The notes under the pieces: generated by a model
The model's input: only the letters and a program-made list of their open reading frames with translations
Databases searched by the model: none
What the model was told of the DNA's origin: nothing
Made by a program: the position numbers and the translations under genes
Source of the DNA: UBA8389 sp942493385
GTDB taxonomy: Bacteria > Bacteroidota > Bacteroidia > Bacteroidales > UBA1402
Direction: 5' to 3'
Assembly: GCA_942493385.1 (NCBI GenBank)
Contig: OW818699.1
Location: forward strand, 186,001 to 250,000
DNA: 64,000 nt
Shown: positions 8,753 to 16,493 of the stretch, piece by piece
Numbering within the stretch: position 1 is the stretch's first letter
Layout of the letters: every line of letters starts with the position of its first letter

Positions 8753-11700
8753 ATCGTATTTTTTGGGCAGTGCTGCTTTTTATTCTTGCAGCGGGTCCCG
8801 TCTTCTCGCAGAAAATCCGAGCAAAGGATGATCCCGATGAACTTTTTTTTCTGGCCAACGAGCAGTACCGGGAAAATGAGTACCCGGCTTGTTACCGAAC
8901 CATATCGAACTGGTTCAACCAAAATGGCAACCCACTTTTGTTGGAAGAAGCCAGTTTTTTGTTGGCCACGGTTTCCTATGAATTGGACAAGCGGGACGCC
9001 AGCCTGTTGCTGATCCGCTTCATCAAAGACTTCCCCTTATCGGTGAAATTGCCTAGGGCCTATTACCTGCTGGGTTGCACCGCCCTGAATGCTGAACAGT
9101 ACGAAGACGCCCTGTCGTTTTTCAAACGCTGTCCGGAAACCATTCTGACCATGGCTGAAATCGATGAATACCGCTTCCGCTATGCTTATGCTTCCTTGCA
9201 GTTGAAAGATTATACCACAGCCAGAAACCTCTTCACTCAAATCGCTGAAGGTAGAAACAGGTATGTGCCTTCGGCCACTTACTTTCTAGCCTACATGAAC
9301 TATGCGGACGGAAAAATACAGGAAGCTCAGGAAGGGTTCGAAAAGGTGAACGATCAGGCTCAATACCAAAATGTGACCGATTATTTCAAGCTTCAGCTCT
9401 TATATATCGATGGAAAATTCGACGAAATGACGGTTCATGCCGATTCCATGCTTCGGATGAAACCAACGCCGGAGCAAAAAACAGAATTGGTTCGATTGCT
9501 GGGTGCGGCTTGGTTCGACAAGAAACGATACAGCCTTTCTCTGCAATACTATCAGGAATACATGGCCATGACCACGCAGATCCATCGTTCGGATTTGTAT
9601 CGGATCGGCATCAACTATTATTCACAACGGAACTTCCCTTCGGCCATCAACTACCTGACGCAGGCTTCGGTAGTGGAAGATGCCATTGCTCAAAGTGCCA
9701 CGTATCACATAGGACTTTGCTACCTGAAACAAGAAAAAAAGGACCAGGCGCGCATGAGCTTTGAGCAGGCCGCGAACATGACGTACGATAAGCCCACCCA
9801 AGAAAAGGCACTGTATAATTATGCCTTGCTCTGTTACCAGAACTCCTATTCACCTTTCAACGAGCAGGCCAAAGCCTTTCAGCGGATATTGACGGAATTC
9901 CCGAATTCTGAATTTTCGACATCGGTCAACAACTTTTTGTCCGAGGTTTATCTTTCCTCCAAAGACTACGCCGGATCACTGGCTTCCATCGATGCTTTGC
10001 CCGATCCAGGGCCGAAAATGCTTCAGACCAAATGCCGAATCTTGTTTCTGGCAGGTATGGAGAAATACAATGCGCAGAATTTCACGGAAGCTCAACAGCT
10101 GTTCACCAAGTCGGCAGTACTTGCACTTGAGTTGAACAAACCGATGAACGAAACGATGTACTGGAAAGGTGAATGCAATTACCGGCTTGGGTTCCTCAAT
10201 GAAGCAGCCGAAGATTTCAAGACCTTCGCACAGGATCCCACCAGCGTCAAGCTGAAAGCATTCCCCATCGTAACTTACCAATTGGGTTACGCCTACTTCA
10301 ATCAAGGCCTTTATGCGGAAGCGCGCCCTTGGTTCGAAAAATATACGGCTCAGACCGGGGTGAAAAAAGAGAAAACATATACCGATGCGTTGAACCGGAT
10401 CGGCGACTGCTATTTTCAGGCCAAAGATTTAGCAAAGGCTGAAAAGGCCTATCAATCGGCCCAATGGAGCCAAACAACAGGCAACGACTACGCCACCTAC
10501 CAACTTGCCATTTGCAAAGGTGCCCGTAAACTCTACGTAGGGAAAACTGAGTTGCTGAATGGTTTCGAAAAAAAATACCCTCAGTCTGTATTTCTGGACA
10601 AAGCGCTTTTTGAATTGGGGCATACCTACATGCTTATCAAACAGACCGAGCAGGCTGCCATCACCTTGTCAAAACTGCTGAAACTCTGCCCGGAATCGCC
10701 ACTTTCTCGTACCGCAACATTGGAGATGGCTTCAATTTTGCAAGAACAAGGCAAAACGGACGAAGCGGTTGCAGCGTATAAAAGGGTGATCGAACTTTAT
10801 CCCGGCAGTGAAGAAGCGCAGACCGCGTTGAAAGGACTGAAAACCATCTTGATCGCGAACAATACCGTGAGCAATTATCTCAACTATACGGCAGGCCTTC
10901 GCGGCATCGTGAAGATTGAAACCGGCGAAGAAGACTCGCTCGCTTTTCAGACTGCAGAATCGGCACGAGAAGCCAATAAACCGACGGAAGCCATCGAAGG
11001 TTATGTTTTTTACTTGAAAAACTTCCCATCCGGAGCCTTTCGGACGGACAGCCATTATCAGTTGGGTCGATTGTTGTTTATTACCGGAAATACCACGGAA
11101 GGCATGGCTGAATTGGATACTGTCATTTCCATAACTGGCAATCGGTATCAAGTTCCAGCAGCACGGCTGTTGGCTGAAGGTTGTTATGCGGCAAAGGAAT
11201 ATGCCCTGGCACTGAATGCCTACCAGCAACTGGAGACACTGGCTTCGGACCGCTTGACCCGCCTGACTGCCAGCATGGGCATCATTCGATGCTCGTACTA
11301 TCTGGAATTGTACAAAGGGGCTGTTGATGGTGCCACTAAGTTGCTCAACGATGAGAATCCAGGCACGGACATGCAACGGGAAGCCCTTTATTACCGAGGT
11401 ATGGCACTCCTGAATGATGGGTTGAACGACCAAGCCAAAGCCGATCTTCAGACCTTGGGAGCAGAAGCCCAAACCGCTTTCGGAGCAGAAGCCCGCTTCC
11501 GTTTGGCAGAATGCTTGTTTACAGAAGGCAACGACAAGGACTCCGAAAAAACCATTCAGGAATTCTTGACGGAAGGCTCTTCCCAATCCTACTGGCTGGC
11601 GCGTTCTTCCATACTGATGGCAGACATCAGCATCAAACGTGGAAACGACGTGCAGGCCAGGCAATACCTGAACAGCCTGAAGCAGAATTATACGGTTAAA

Positions 11701-11760
11701 AACGACGTGCAGGAAATGATAGCCAGTCGCCTGAACAGCTTAGCAAAACGAAGCAATTGA
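8749..11760 (+). CDS. Large tetratricopeptide-repeat protein, exported
   Basis: A 1003-residue protein of unknown specific function, built almost entirely of TPR-like helix pairs. Recognisable repeats include YYLLGCTALNAEQYEDALSF, ATYHIGLCYLKQEKKDQA, NRIGDCYFQAKDLAKAEKAY and DEAVAAYKRVIELYPGSEEA. The N-terminus (NRIFWAVLLFILAAGPVFSQ) is a signal peptide, so the repeats should be periplasmic. Such arrays act as protein-interaction scaffolds. The gene overlaps the Nudix gene by 4 bp and is followed after 2 bp by an outer-membrane barrel gene, so a TPR/barrel partnership at the outer membrane is the simplest inference. No catalytic motif was found. Confidence 0.88.
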   Translation: MNRIFWAVLLFILAAGPVFSQKIRAKDDPDELFFLANEQYRENEYPACYRTISNWFNQNGNPLLLEEASFLLATVSYELDKRDASLLLIRFIKDFPLSVKLPRAYYLLGCTALNAEQYEDALSFFKRCPETILTMAEIDEYRFRYAYASLQLKDYTTARNLFTQIAEGRNRYVPSATYFLAYMNYADGKIQEAQEGFEKVNDQAQYQNVTDYFKLQLLYIDGKFDEMTVHADSMLRMKPTPEQKTELVRLLGAAWFDKKRYSLSLQYYQEYMAMTTQIHRSDLYRIGINYYSQRNFPSAINYLTQASVVEDAIAQSATYHIGLCYLKQEKKDQARMSFEQAANMTYDKPTQEKALYNYALLCYQNSYSPFNEQAKAFQRILTEFPNSEFSTSVNNFLSEVYLSSKDYAGSLASIDALPDPGPKMLQTKCRILFLAGMEKYNAQNFTEAQQLFTKSAVLALELNKPMNETMYWKGECNYRLGFLNEAAEDFKTFAQDPTSVKLKAFPIVTYQLGYAYFNQGLYAEARPWFEKYTAQTGVKKEKTYTDALNRIGDCYFQAKDLAKAEKAYQSAQWSQTTGNDYATYQLAICKGARKLYVGKTELLNGFEKKYPQSVFLDKALFELGHTYMLIKQTEQAAITLSKLLKLCPESPLSRTATLEMASILQEQGKTDEAVAAYKRVIELYPGSEEAQTALKGLKTILIANNTVSNYLNYTAGLRGIVKIETGEEDSLAFQTAESAREANKPTEAIEGYVFYLKNFPSGAFRTDSHYQLGRLLFITGNTTEGMAELDTVISITGNRYQVPAARLLAEGCYAAKEYALALNAYQQLETLASDRLTRLTASMGIIRCSYYLELYKGAVDGATKLLNDENPGTDMQREALYYRGMALLNDGLNDQAKADLQTLGAEAQTAFGAEARFRLAECLFTEGNDKDSEKTIQEFLTEGSSQSYWLARSSILMADISIKRGNDVQARQYLNSLKQNYTVKNDVQEMIASRLNSLAKRSN

Positions 11761-11762
11761 TT

Positions 11763-13589
11763 ATGAGAACCTCGACGATACTAGCACTGACTGGCCTTCT
11801 GCTTCTTGTCTCCCACACAGCAACAGCGGCCAAACAGCCTAAACCAAAAACCAGGACGACGGTCAAGGACAGCATTCCCTACTCCGACGGTTCAGTCGAT
11901 AAGAAATTCAAGCCGGTACTGGAACCTGTGGACCGTATTTTGGTGCTCCCCAGCCTTGAGCAACAGGTTGAGGTGAAGCAACCCATGATTTTTTCCATTG
12001 CTGAAAGCCCGGCATCGCTGAAGGGTGAATACAATCCATTGCCTGCAGCTGGAATCCAACAGGAATTCCCTTCGGCCAAACAGCTTGGATATGTGCGTTT
12101 GGGAGTGGGTAACCACCGTTCTTTCTTGGGTGATGTTCAGTTGAATTTGCTGCGAAAACCTACGCAATCGTTCGACATCAACTTCCTGCATCGTTCCATT
12201 TTTGGCGAAGTCCTTTTCCCCTCGGGAGAAATCGATGAGGCATACAATGCCGAAAACCACGCCGTGATGAATTACAGGGCAACCATGCCTAAAACCGTTC
12301 TGGAAGTGAGTCTGGGTGAGCGTTTCAATTTTTGGAATAGTTACGGGAAAGTGGCTTCCGTTGGAGTGGATACGCTCAAATCACCTGGCAGTCAGTGGTC
12401 TACGGACGGCTATTTCACCTTTGGCCTGCGGTCGAAAGATCTGGACAATCCGGTTTCATGGGCTGTAAAATCCGAAGGACATCTCTTCCGATTGGGCAAC
12501 GGGGTCAGTTCCTACGCCAGCAAACCCATTGTCAGTATCGGTGGTGCAGAAAACGAAATCAAACTGACCGGGTCTTTTAATTACGACCTGAACGACCGGG
12601 TTAGACTTGGCGTGGATGCCAAAATCAGGAATTTCACTTACAGGCTGCCGACTTCCTACAAAATTGACGCCACCACACCGAATTTACCCCCGAGTTTGGG
12701 TACGGAATTTGAAAACAGGGACTATCTCGAGCTTTCGCCCAATGCGACGCTGTTTTATAAGAACTGGAGGTTCAAAGGGGGCGTGAAACTTTCCATACCA
12801 TCGCTCATCAGAGAATCGGTGAGGCCAAATCTAATCGCTTCGGCCATTACACCCTTGGGTCGGAAAATAGTTTTGAGATTTGTGCTGGATGGTGGAGTCG
12901 AACCCATGTCCTACCGGGAAGGCATCGCAATGAATCCCTGGTTGGACCCAGCCATACGTTTGCGTTCCGCTTGGAAACCGTACGATTTGACCGCCGGACT
13001 GGACTTCAGACCACTTTCCAACCTTCGAATCGGGACTGAAGTTGGTGCCAACACTACGCTGGATGCGCCGTTCTTCAGTAATGTCCTGCCCTTTGCAGCC
13101 GGCGTGAACAATGCTTGCGGTCACCTTTTTACAGTGGAATACATGACCTCCACTCAAGCACATGCCGAAATCAACGGTGAATATTCCGTCGAAAATCTAC
13201 TGACCATTCTTGGGAGCGTTCGTTACAATGTTTATATGAATGCCAGCGACAATTCAACCATCGATGCTCAACTCGCAGCCAACGGACGGAAAGCATGGTA
13301 CAAACCTGGTGTGGAAGCTCGCCTACGGGCAGACGTGCGTCCGGTGGACAAACTGACGATTTTTGCCGATTACCGCATGGAGGCGCTTCGGTATGCACCT
13401 ACTGCCACCGCTTTCAGTGCGATGATGGATCCCATCAACGACTTGAGCTTCGGTGCGAATTACAAGATGAGCAAGGAAGTAGGCATTTTCATGCATGTCA
13501 ATAATTTGCTCGATCAGCGTTATCAGGTTTACAACGGCTACCCGGTTCACGGCTTCACGGCACTGGTAGGCGGTTCCGTTTCCTTCTGA
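11763..13589 (+). CDS. Outer-membrane beta-barrel protein, TonB-receptor-like without plug
   Basis: A 608-residue protein with signal peptide (STILALTGLLLLVSHTATA), a short proline/lysine-rich linker, then alternating aromatic beta-strands through to a C-terminal strand GYPVHGFTALVGGSVSF ending in Phe. The segment NNLLDQRYQVYNGYPVHG matches the last strands of TonB-dependent receptors. The plug-domain motifs and TonB box seen in the SusC proteins of this window are absent, so it is probably a transport-incompetent or structural barrel that pairs with the TPR protein encoded 2 bp upstream. ATG at 11763 was preferred to an upstream TTG that overlaps the TPR stop. recO follows after 5 bp. Confidence 0.8.
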   Translation: MRTSTILALTGLLLLVSHTATAAKQPKPKTRTTVKDSIPYSDGSVDKKFKPVLEPVDRILVLPSLEQQVEVKQPMIFSIAESPASLKGEYNPLPAAGIQQEFPSAKQLGYVRLGVGNHRSFLGDVQLNLLRKPTQSFDINFLHRSIFGEVLFPSGEIDEAYNAENHAVMNYRATMPKTVLEVSLGERFNFWNSYGKVASVGVDTLKSPGSQWSTDGYFTFGLRSKDLDNPVSWAVKSEGHLFRLGNGVSSYASKPIVSIGGAENEIKLTGSFNYDLNDRVRLGVDAKIRNFTYRLPTSYKIDATTPNLPPSLGTEFENRDYLELSPNATLFYKNWRFKGGVKLSIPSLIRESVRPNLIASAITPLGRKIVLRFVLDGGVEPMSYREGIAMNPWLDPAIRLRSAWKPYDLTAGLDFRPLSNLRIGTEVGANTTLDAPFFSNVLPFAAGVNNACGHLFTVEYMTSTQAHAEINGEYSVENLLTILGSVRYNVYMNASDNSTIDAQLAANGRKAWYKPGVEARLRADVRPVDKLTIFADYRMEALRYAPTATAFSAMMDPINDLSFGANYKMSKEVGIFMHVNNLLDQRYQVYNGYPVHGFTALVGGSVSF

Positions 13590-13594
13590 ACGCC

Positions 13595-14320
13595 ATGCTG
13601 ATCAAGGTTAGGGCCATCGTTCTGCACTGCCAATCCTACAACGATTCGACAAACATCGTGCATCTGTACACCGAAGATTTCGGCCGTATGAGTTATTTGG
13701 TCACGAATTCACACAGCAAGAGATCGTCGCTGCGTGCCGCTTTTTTTCAACCGTTATCGCTTATTGAAATCGAAGCCGACCACCACGGAAGCCGTTCGCT
13801 CCAGCGCATCAAGGAGGTCCGTTCCATCTTCCCGTTCACCGGCATACCAACGGATGCTGTTAAGAACACCATCGCGTTGTTTCTGGCTGAGGTTTTATAC
13901 CGTTCGTTGCGCGAATCTGAGAAAAACCCCACGCTGTTCGATTACCTGCTTCGCGCCGTACAATTTTTAGATTTGTGCGATAAAGGCTTGGCCAATTTTC
14001 ACCTTGTTTTCCTTATCAAGCTGACCCGCTATTTGGGATTTTACCCCAACGTGGAAGGGCAGCTTCCGAACTGGTATTTCGACCTCCAAGGAGGTTGTTT
14101 CGTTCCGATGCAGCCCTTTCACAATGCCTGGCTCAATCCTGCACAGGCTGCGGATTTCGCCCAATTGATGCGAATGAATTTCGACAACCTTTCGGCTTTC
14201 CGCTTCGACCACCGCGAGCGGGTGGAAATTCTGAATCAGATGATGAACTATTACCGCATGCACCTGACCGAATTCCCCACCATCAAATCGCTGGCGGTGT
14301 TGCAGGAGGTTTTTACTTAA
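13595..14320 (+). CDS. recO: DNA repair protein RecO
   Basis: Recombination mediator that anneals ssDNA and, with RecR, loads RecA in the RecF pathway. The 241-residue protein shows the N-terminal OB fold (MLIKVRAIVLHCQSYNDSTN ... LVTNSHSKR) and the helical C-terminal part with KLTRYLGFYPN and YFDLQGGCFV, as in Bacteroidetes RecO. No zinc-binding Cys cluster is visible. It is the last gene of the plus-strand block. Its 3' end overlaps the convergent DoxX gene by 8 bp, so no terminator lies between them. Confidence 0.93.
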   Translation: MLIKVRAIVLHCQSYNDSTNIVHLYTEDFGRMSYLVTNSHSKRSSLRAAFFQPLSLIEIEADHHGSRSLQRIKEVRSIFPFTGIPTDAVKNTIALFLAEVLYRSLRESEKNPTLFDYLLRAVQFLDLCDKGLANFHLVFLIKLTRYLGFYPNVEGQLPNWYFDLQGGCFVPMQPFHNAWLNPAQAADFAQLMRMNFDNLSAFRFDHRERVEILNQMMNYYRMHLTEFPTIKSLAVLQEVFT

Positions 14321-14771
14321 GCTTCTTGGAAATAAAGGAGTCGATGGACCATTTGCCTCCGCCGCCAAGAACCAAAGCAAGAGCGGAACCGAGTACCAAA
14401 ATAAAGTATTCAATGCCTTCACCGGGTTGGTTGCCAAACCAGTTCATGAAGAAACCGTTGTGAATGTGACCACCCATAATCATGGCGCCAGTCATTTGGA
14501 TGGCTATGGCTCCAGCCATGAAGCGGGTACCGAGACCAAAAAGGACACCGATGGGGCCGACGAATTCAGCCAGTATGACCAAGACGCCAATTAGGGTGGG
14601 AATACCGATGGAACTGAAGTACCCAAGAGTACCTTCGATGCCATAACCTCCGAACATGCCCAATGCTTTCTGCATGCCGTGTGGCAAAATGACGACACCA
14701 AGTGCCAAACGAACGAATAATAATGCCAACGATTTTGAATCTGTTGCGAAAAAGGAGTTGATTGCTTTCAT
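14313..14771 (-). CDS. DoxX family membrane protein
   Basis: Small integral inner-membrane protein (152 residues) with four predicted helices: ALLFVRLALGVVILPHG, TLIGVLVILAEFVGPIG, FMAGAIAIQMTGAMIM and YFILVLGSALALVLGGGG. The order and the LPHGMQK and GPIGVLFGLGTR motifs are those of DoxX/YphA-type proteins, which are linked to redox or thiol stress in other bacteria. It starts 13 bp after the pirin gene and shares its promoter. The pirin-DoxX pairing is common and suggests a stress or quinone-related role, but the substrate is unknown. Confidence 0.88.
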   Translation of the reverse strand: MKAINSFFATDSKSLALLFVRLALGVVILPHGMQKALGMFGGYGIEGTLGYFSSIGIPTLIGVLVILAEFVGPIGVLFGLGTRFMAGAIAIQMTGAMIMGGHIHNGFFMNWFGNQPGEGIEYFILVLGSALALVLGGGGKWSIDSFISKKLK

Positions 14772-14784
14772 AAGATATAACTAT

Positions 14785-15510
14785 TTATTTGTTGCTGTTT
14801 GCATCCATCGGAACTTCCATCAACAGTATTCTGGAGGGTTCATCCGCATGGATCGTAATTTTTGAAGTTTCGTAAACGCCCAGTCCGTCACGGCGGTTCA
14901 GGGTTTGTCCGGCTATCGTTGCCTTGCCTTCGATAACGAAAGCATAAACGCCGTGGTTGCTACCCTTCAGGCTGTATTCACCTTCCCAATCCTTGGACAA
15001 GTCTCCCAGATGAAACCAAGCTTGTTGGCCTATCCAGGCACCGTCGTCGTCTGGATTCGGAGAAACAATTTGATAGAGTTCGTCCGGTTTGGCCAGACCT
15101 TCAATGGAGATTTGACTGTACCGTGGCTTAGTATTGCGTTCGGCTGGGAAAACCCAGATTTGAAGCAAATTCAAAAGCCCTTCGGATTCGGGATTGAACT
15201 CGCTGTGAAAAACACCGGTTCCGGCACTCATCACTTGAATTTCACCTGCCCCAATTTTCTCGGAGTTTCCCATGTTGTCCTTATGTTCGATCACTCCTTG
15301 AAGTGGGATGGAGATGATCTCCATGTTGTCGTGCGGATGCATGCCAAAACCACCACCTGCTGCGACCAAGTCGTCGTTCAGCACCCGAAGCAAGCCAAAA
15401 TGGATGCGGTCCGGATTGTAGTAATTGGCAAAACTGAAGGTATGGTGGGTATTCAGCCAACCGTGGTTGGCGTGCCCCCTTGATTCGGCTGTATGCAGTA
15501 TTGTTTTCAT
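14785..15510 (-). CDS. Pirin-like bicupin protein (quercetinase-like)
   Basis: Cytosolic bicupin of the pirin/YhhW family, some members of which oxidise quercetin. The 241-residue protein keeps the metal ligands His58, His60 (FGMHPHDNME), His102 and Glu104 (GVFHSE) in the first cupin. The N-terminal GWLNTHHTFSFANYYNP is a family hallmark. The second cupin is degenerate, as usual. The promoter at 15535-15566 lies 25 bp upstream. Whether it acts as a dioxygenase or a regulator cannot be read from sequence. Confidence 0.92.
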   Translation of the reverse strand: MKTILHTAESRGHANHGWLNTHHTFSFANYYNPDRIHFGLLRVLNDDLVAAGGGFGMHPHDNMEIISIPLQGVIEHKDNMGNSEKIGAGEIQVMSAGTGVFHSEFNPESEGLLNLLQIWVFPAERNTKPRYSQISIEGLAKPDELYQIVSPNPDDDGAWIGQQAWFHLGDLSKDWEGEYSLKGSNHGVYAFVIEGKATIAGQTLNRRDGLGVYETSKITIHADEPSRILLMEVPMDANSNK

Positions 15511-15534
15511 TTTGCGTTACGTTTAAATTGTAAT

Positions 15535-15566
15535 GCAAAAGTACGGGGTCAAACAGCCTCCCCAAG
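15535..15566 (-). promoter_or_regulatory. Promoter of the pirin-DoxX operon
   Basis: Minus strand: CTTG (15563-15566), 19-bp spacer, TACTTTTGC (15535-15543). Confidence 0.7.
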
Positions 15567-15602
15567 TAAAGAAATCGGGGGGATTAATGCAAAAATCCGA
15601 TA

Positions 15603-16490
15603 TTATGTATTAGAACGGGCACCAGATCTGAAATCGCCGGGCGACATGTCCGTCATTTTTTTGAAGAAATTGTTGAAATGGGCAGCCTCCTCGAAACCCA
15701 ACGAATAGGCCAGTTCCTTGTTGCTGATGTCGGAAAAAATCAAGGAACGCTTGGCTTCCAGAACCAACTTGTTTTGGATGTGATCCTTAGCCGAAATCCC
15801 AGTCAAGCTCTTCACGACTTTGTTCAAATAGTCTGCTGTAACCGCAATTTCATCGGCATAGCCCGAAACCTGATGCTCCACGGCATACCGCTTGTTCAAC
15901 AGACTACGGAAGGCGCGCAGCAAGGCATTGCCTGTTTCTTGCAACTGCGTGTTGTCCTCCTTACGGATGGAACAATGGTTGTTGCTCAGCACCAGAAAGA
16001 GCTGCAAAAGGGAGGCCACCGCCTCGGTACCATATCGTCCGGACGACTCCGAATAATATCGCATTTGCTCGAATACATTGCGAAAAACCGGCAATTGCGA
16101 TTCATTCAATGGCAAGGGCGGCGAGATGCCGAATTCGTTGAATAGGTACAAATCGTCGATCATTCGTTGGGATATGGCATTGGCAACCAGGAATTCCTCC
16201 GTAAAGGCAAGCAGATGGCCTTTGGGTTCGGCAAAAAACAACAACTGGTGCATCTGACCAGGCATCAAAAAGAACACCAGCCCATCGTTGACGGAATACT
16301 CATGAAAATCCACGTAATGGATGCCGTTCCCCTTTTCGATGAACATAATGGCGTAATAATCGTGCCGGTGGGGTCGTTCCGATTCCAGCGTTGGCCCATT
16401 GTAAACCTCTTCCATCGTTTTGAGCAAGTAGCCGCCGGGGTTGGTGGAGGCTTCGGCAAACAGGTAGGTCCGAATGTCTGAATGCGCCAT
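15603..16490 (-). CDS. AraC family transcriptional regulator, downstream of GH115
   Basis: DNA-binding regulator of 295 residues. An N-terminal cupin-like sensing domain (PHRHDYYAIMFIEKGNG, LFFLMPGQMHQ) is followed by two C-terminal helix-turn-helix units (about residues 190-290: VTADYLNKVVKSLTG ... ELAYSLGFEEAAHFNNFFKK). The gene begins 3 bp after the GH115 stop, so it is the last member of the tldD-tldE-GH115 operon. Autoregulation of a sugar-responsive operon is a reasonable inference; the inducer is unknown. Confidence 0.93.
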   Translation of the reverse strand: MAHSDIRTYLFAEASTNPGGYLLKTMEEVYNGPTLESERPHRHDYYAIMFIEKGNGIHYVDFHEYSVNDGLVFFLMPGQMHQLLFFAEPKGHLLAFTEEFLVANAISQRMIDDLYLFNEFGISPPLPLNESQLPVFRNVFEQMRYYSESSGRYGTEAVASLLQLFLVLSNNHCSIRKEDNTQLQETGNALLRAFRSLLNKRYAVEHQVSGYADEIAVTADYLNKVVKSLTGISAKDHIQNKLVLEAKRSLIFSDISNKELAYSLGFEEAAHFNNFFKKMTDMSPGDFRSGARSNT

Positions 16491-16493
16491 TTC

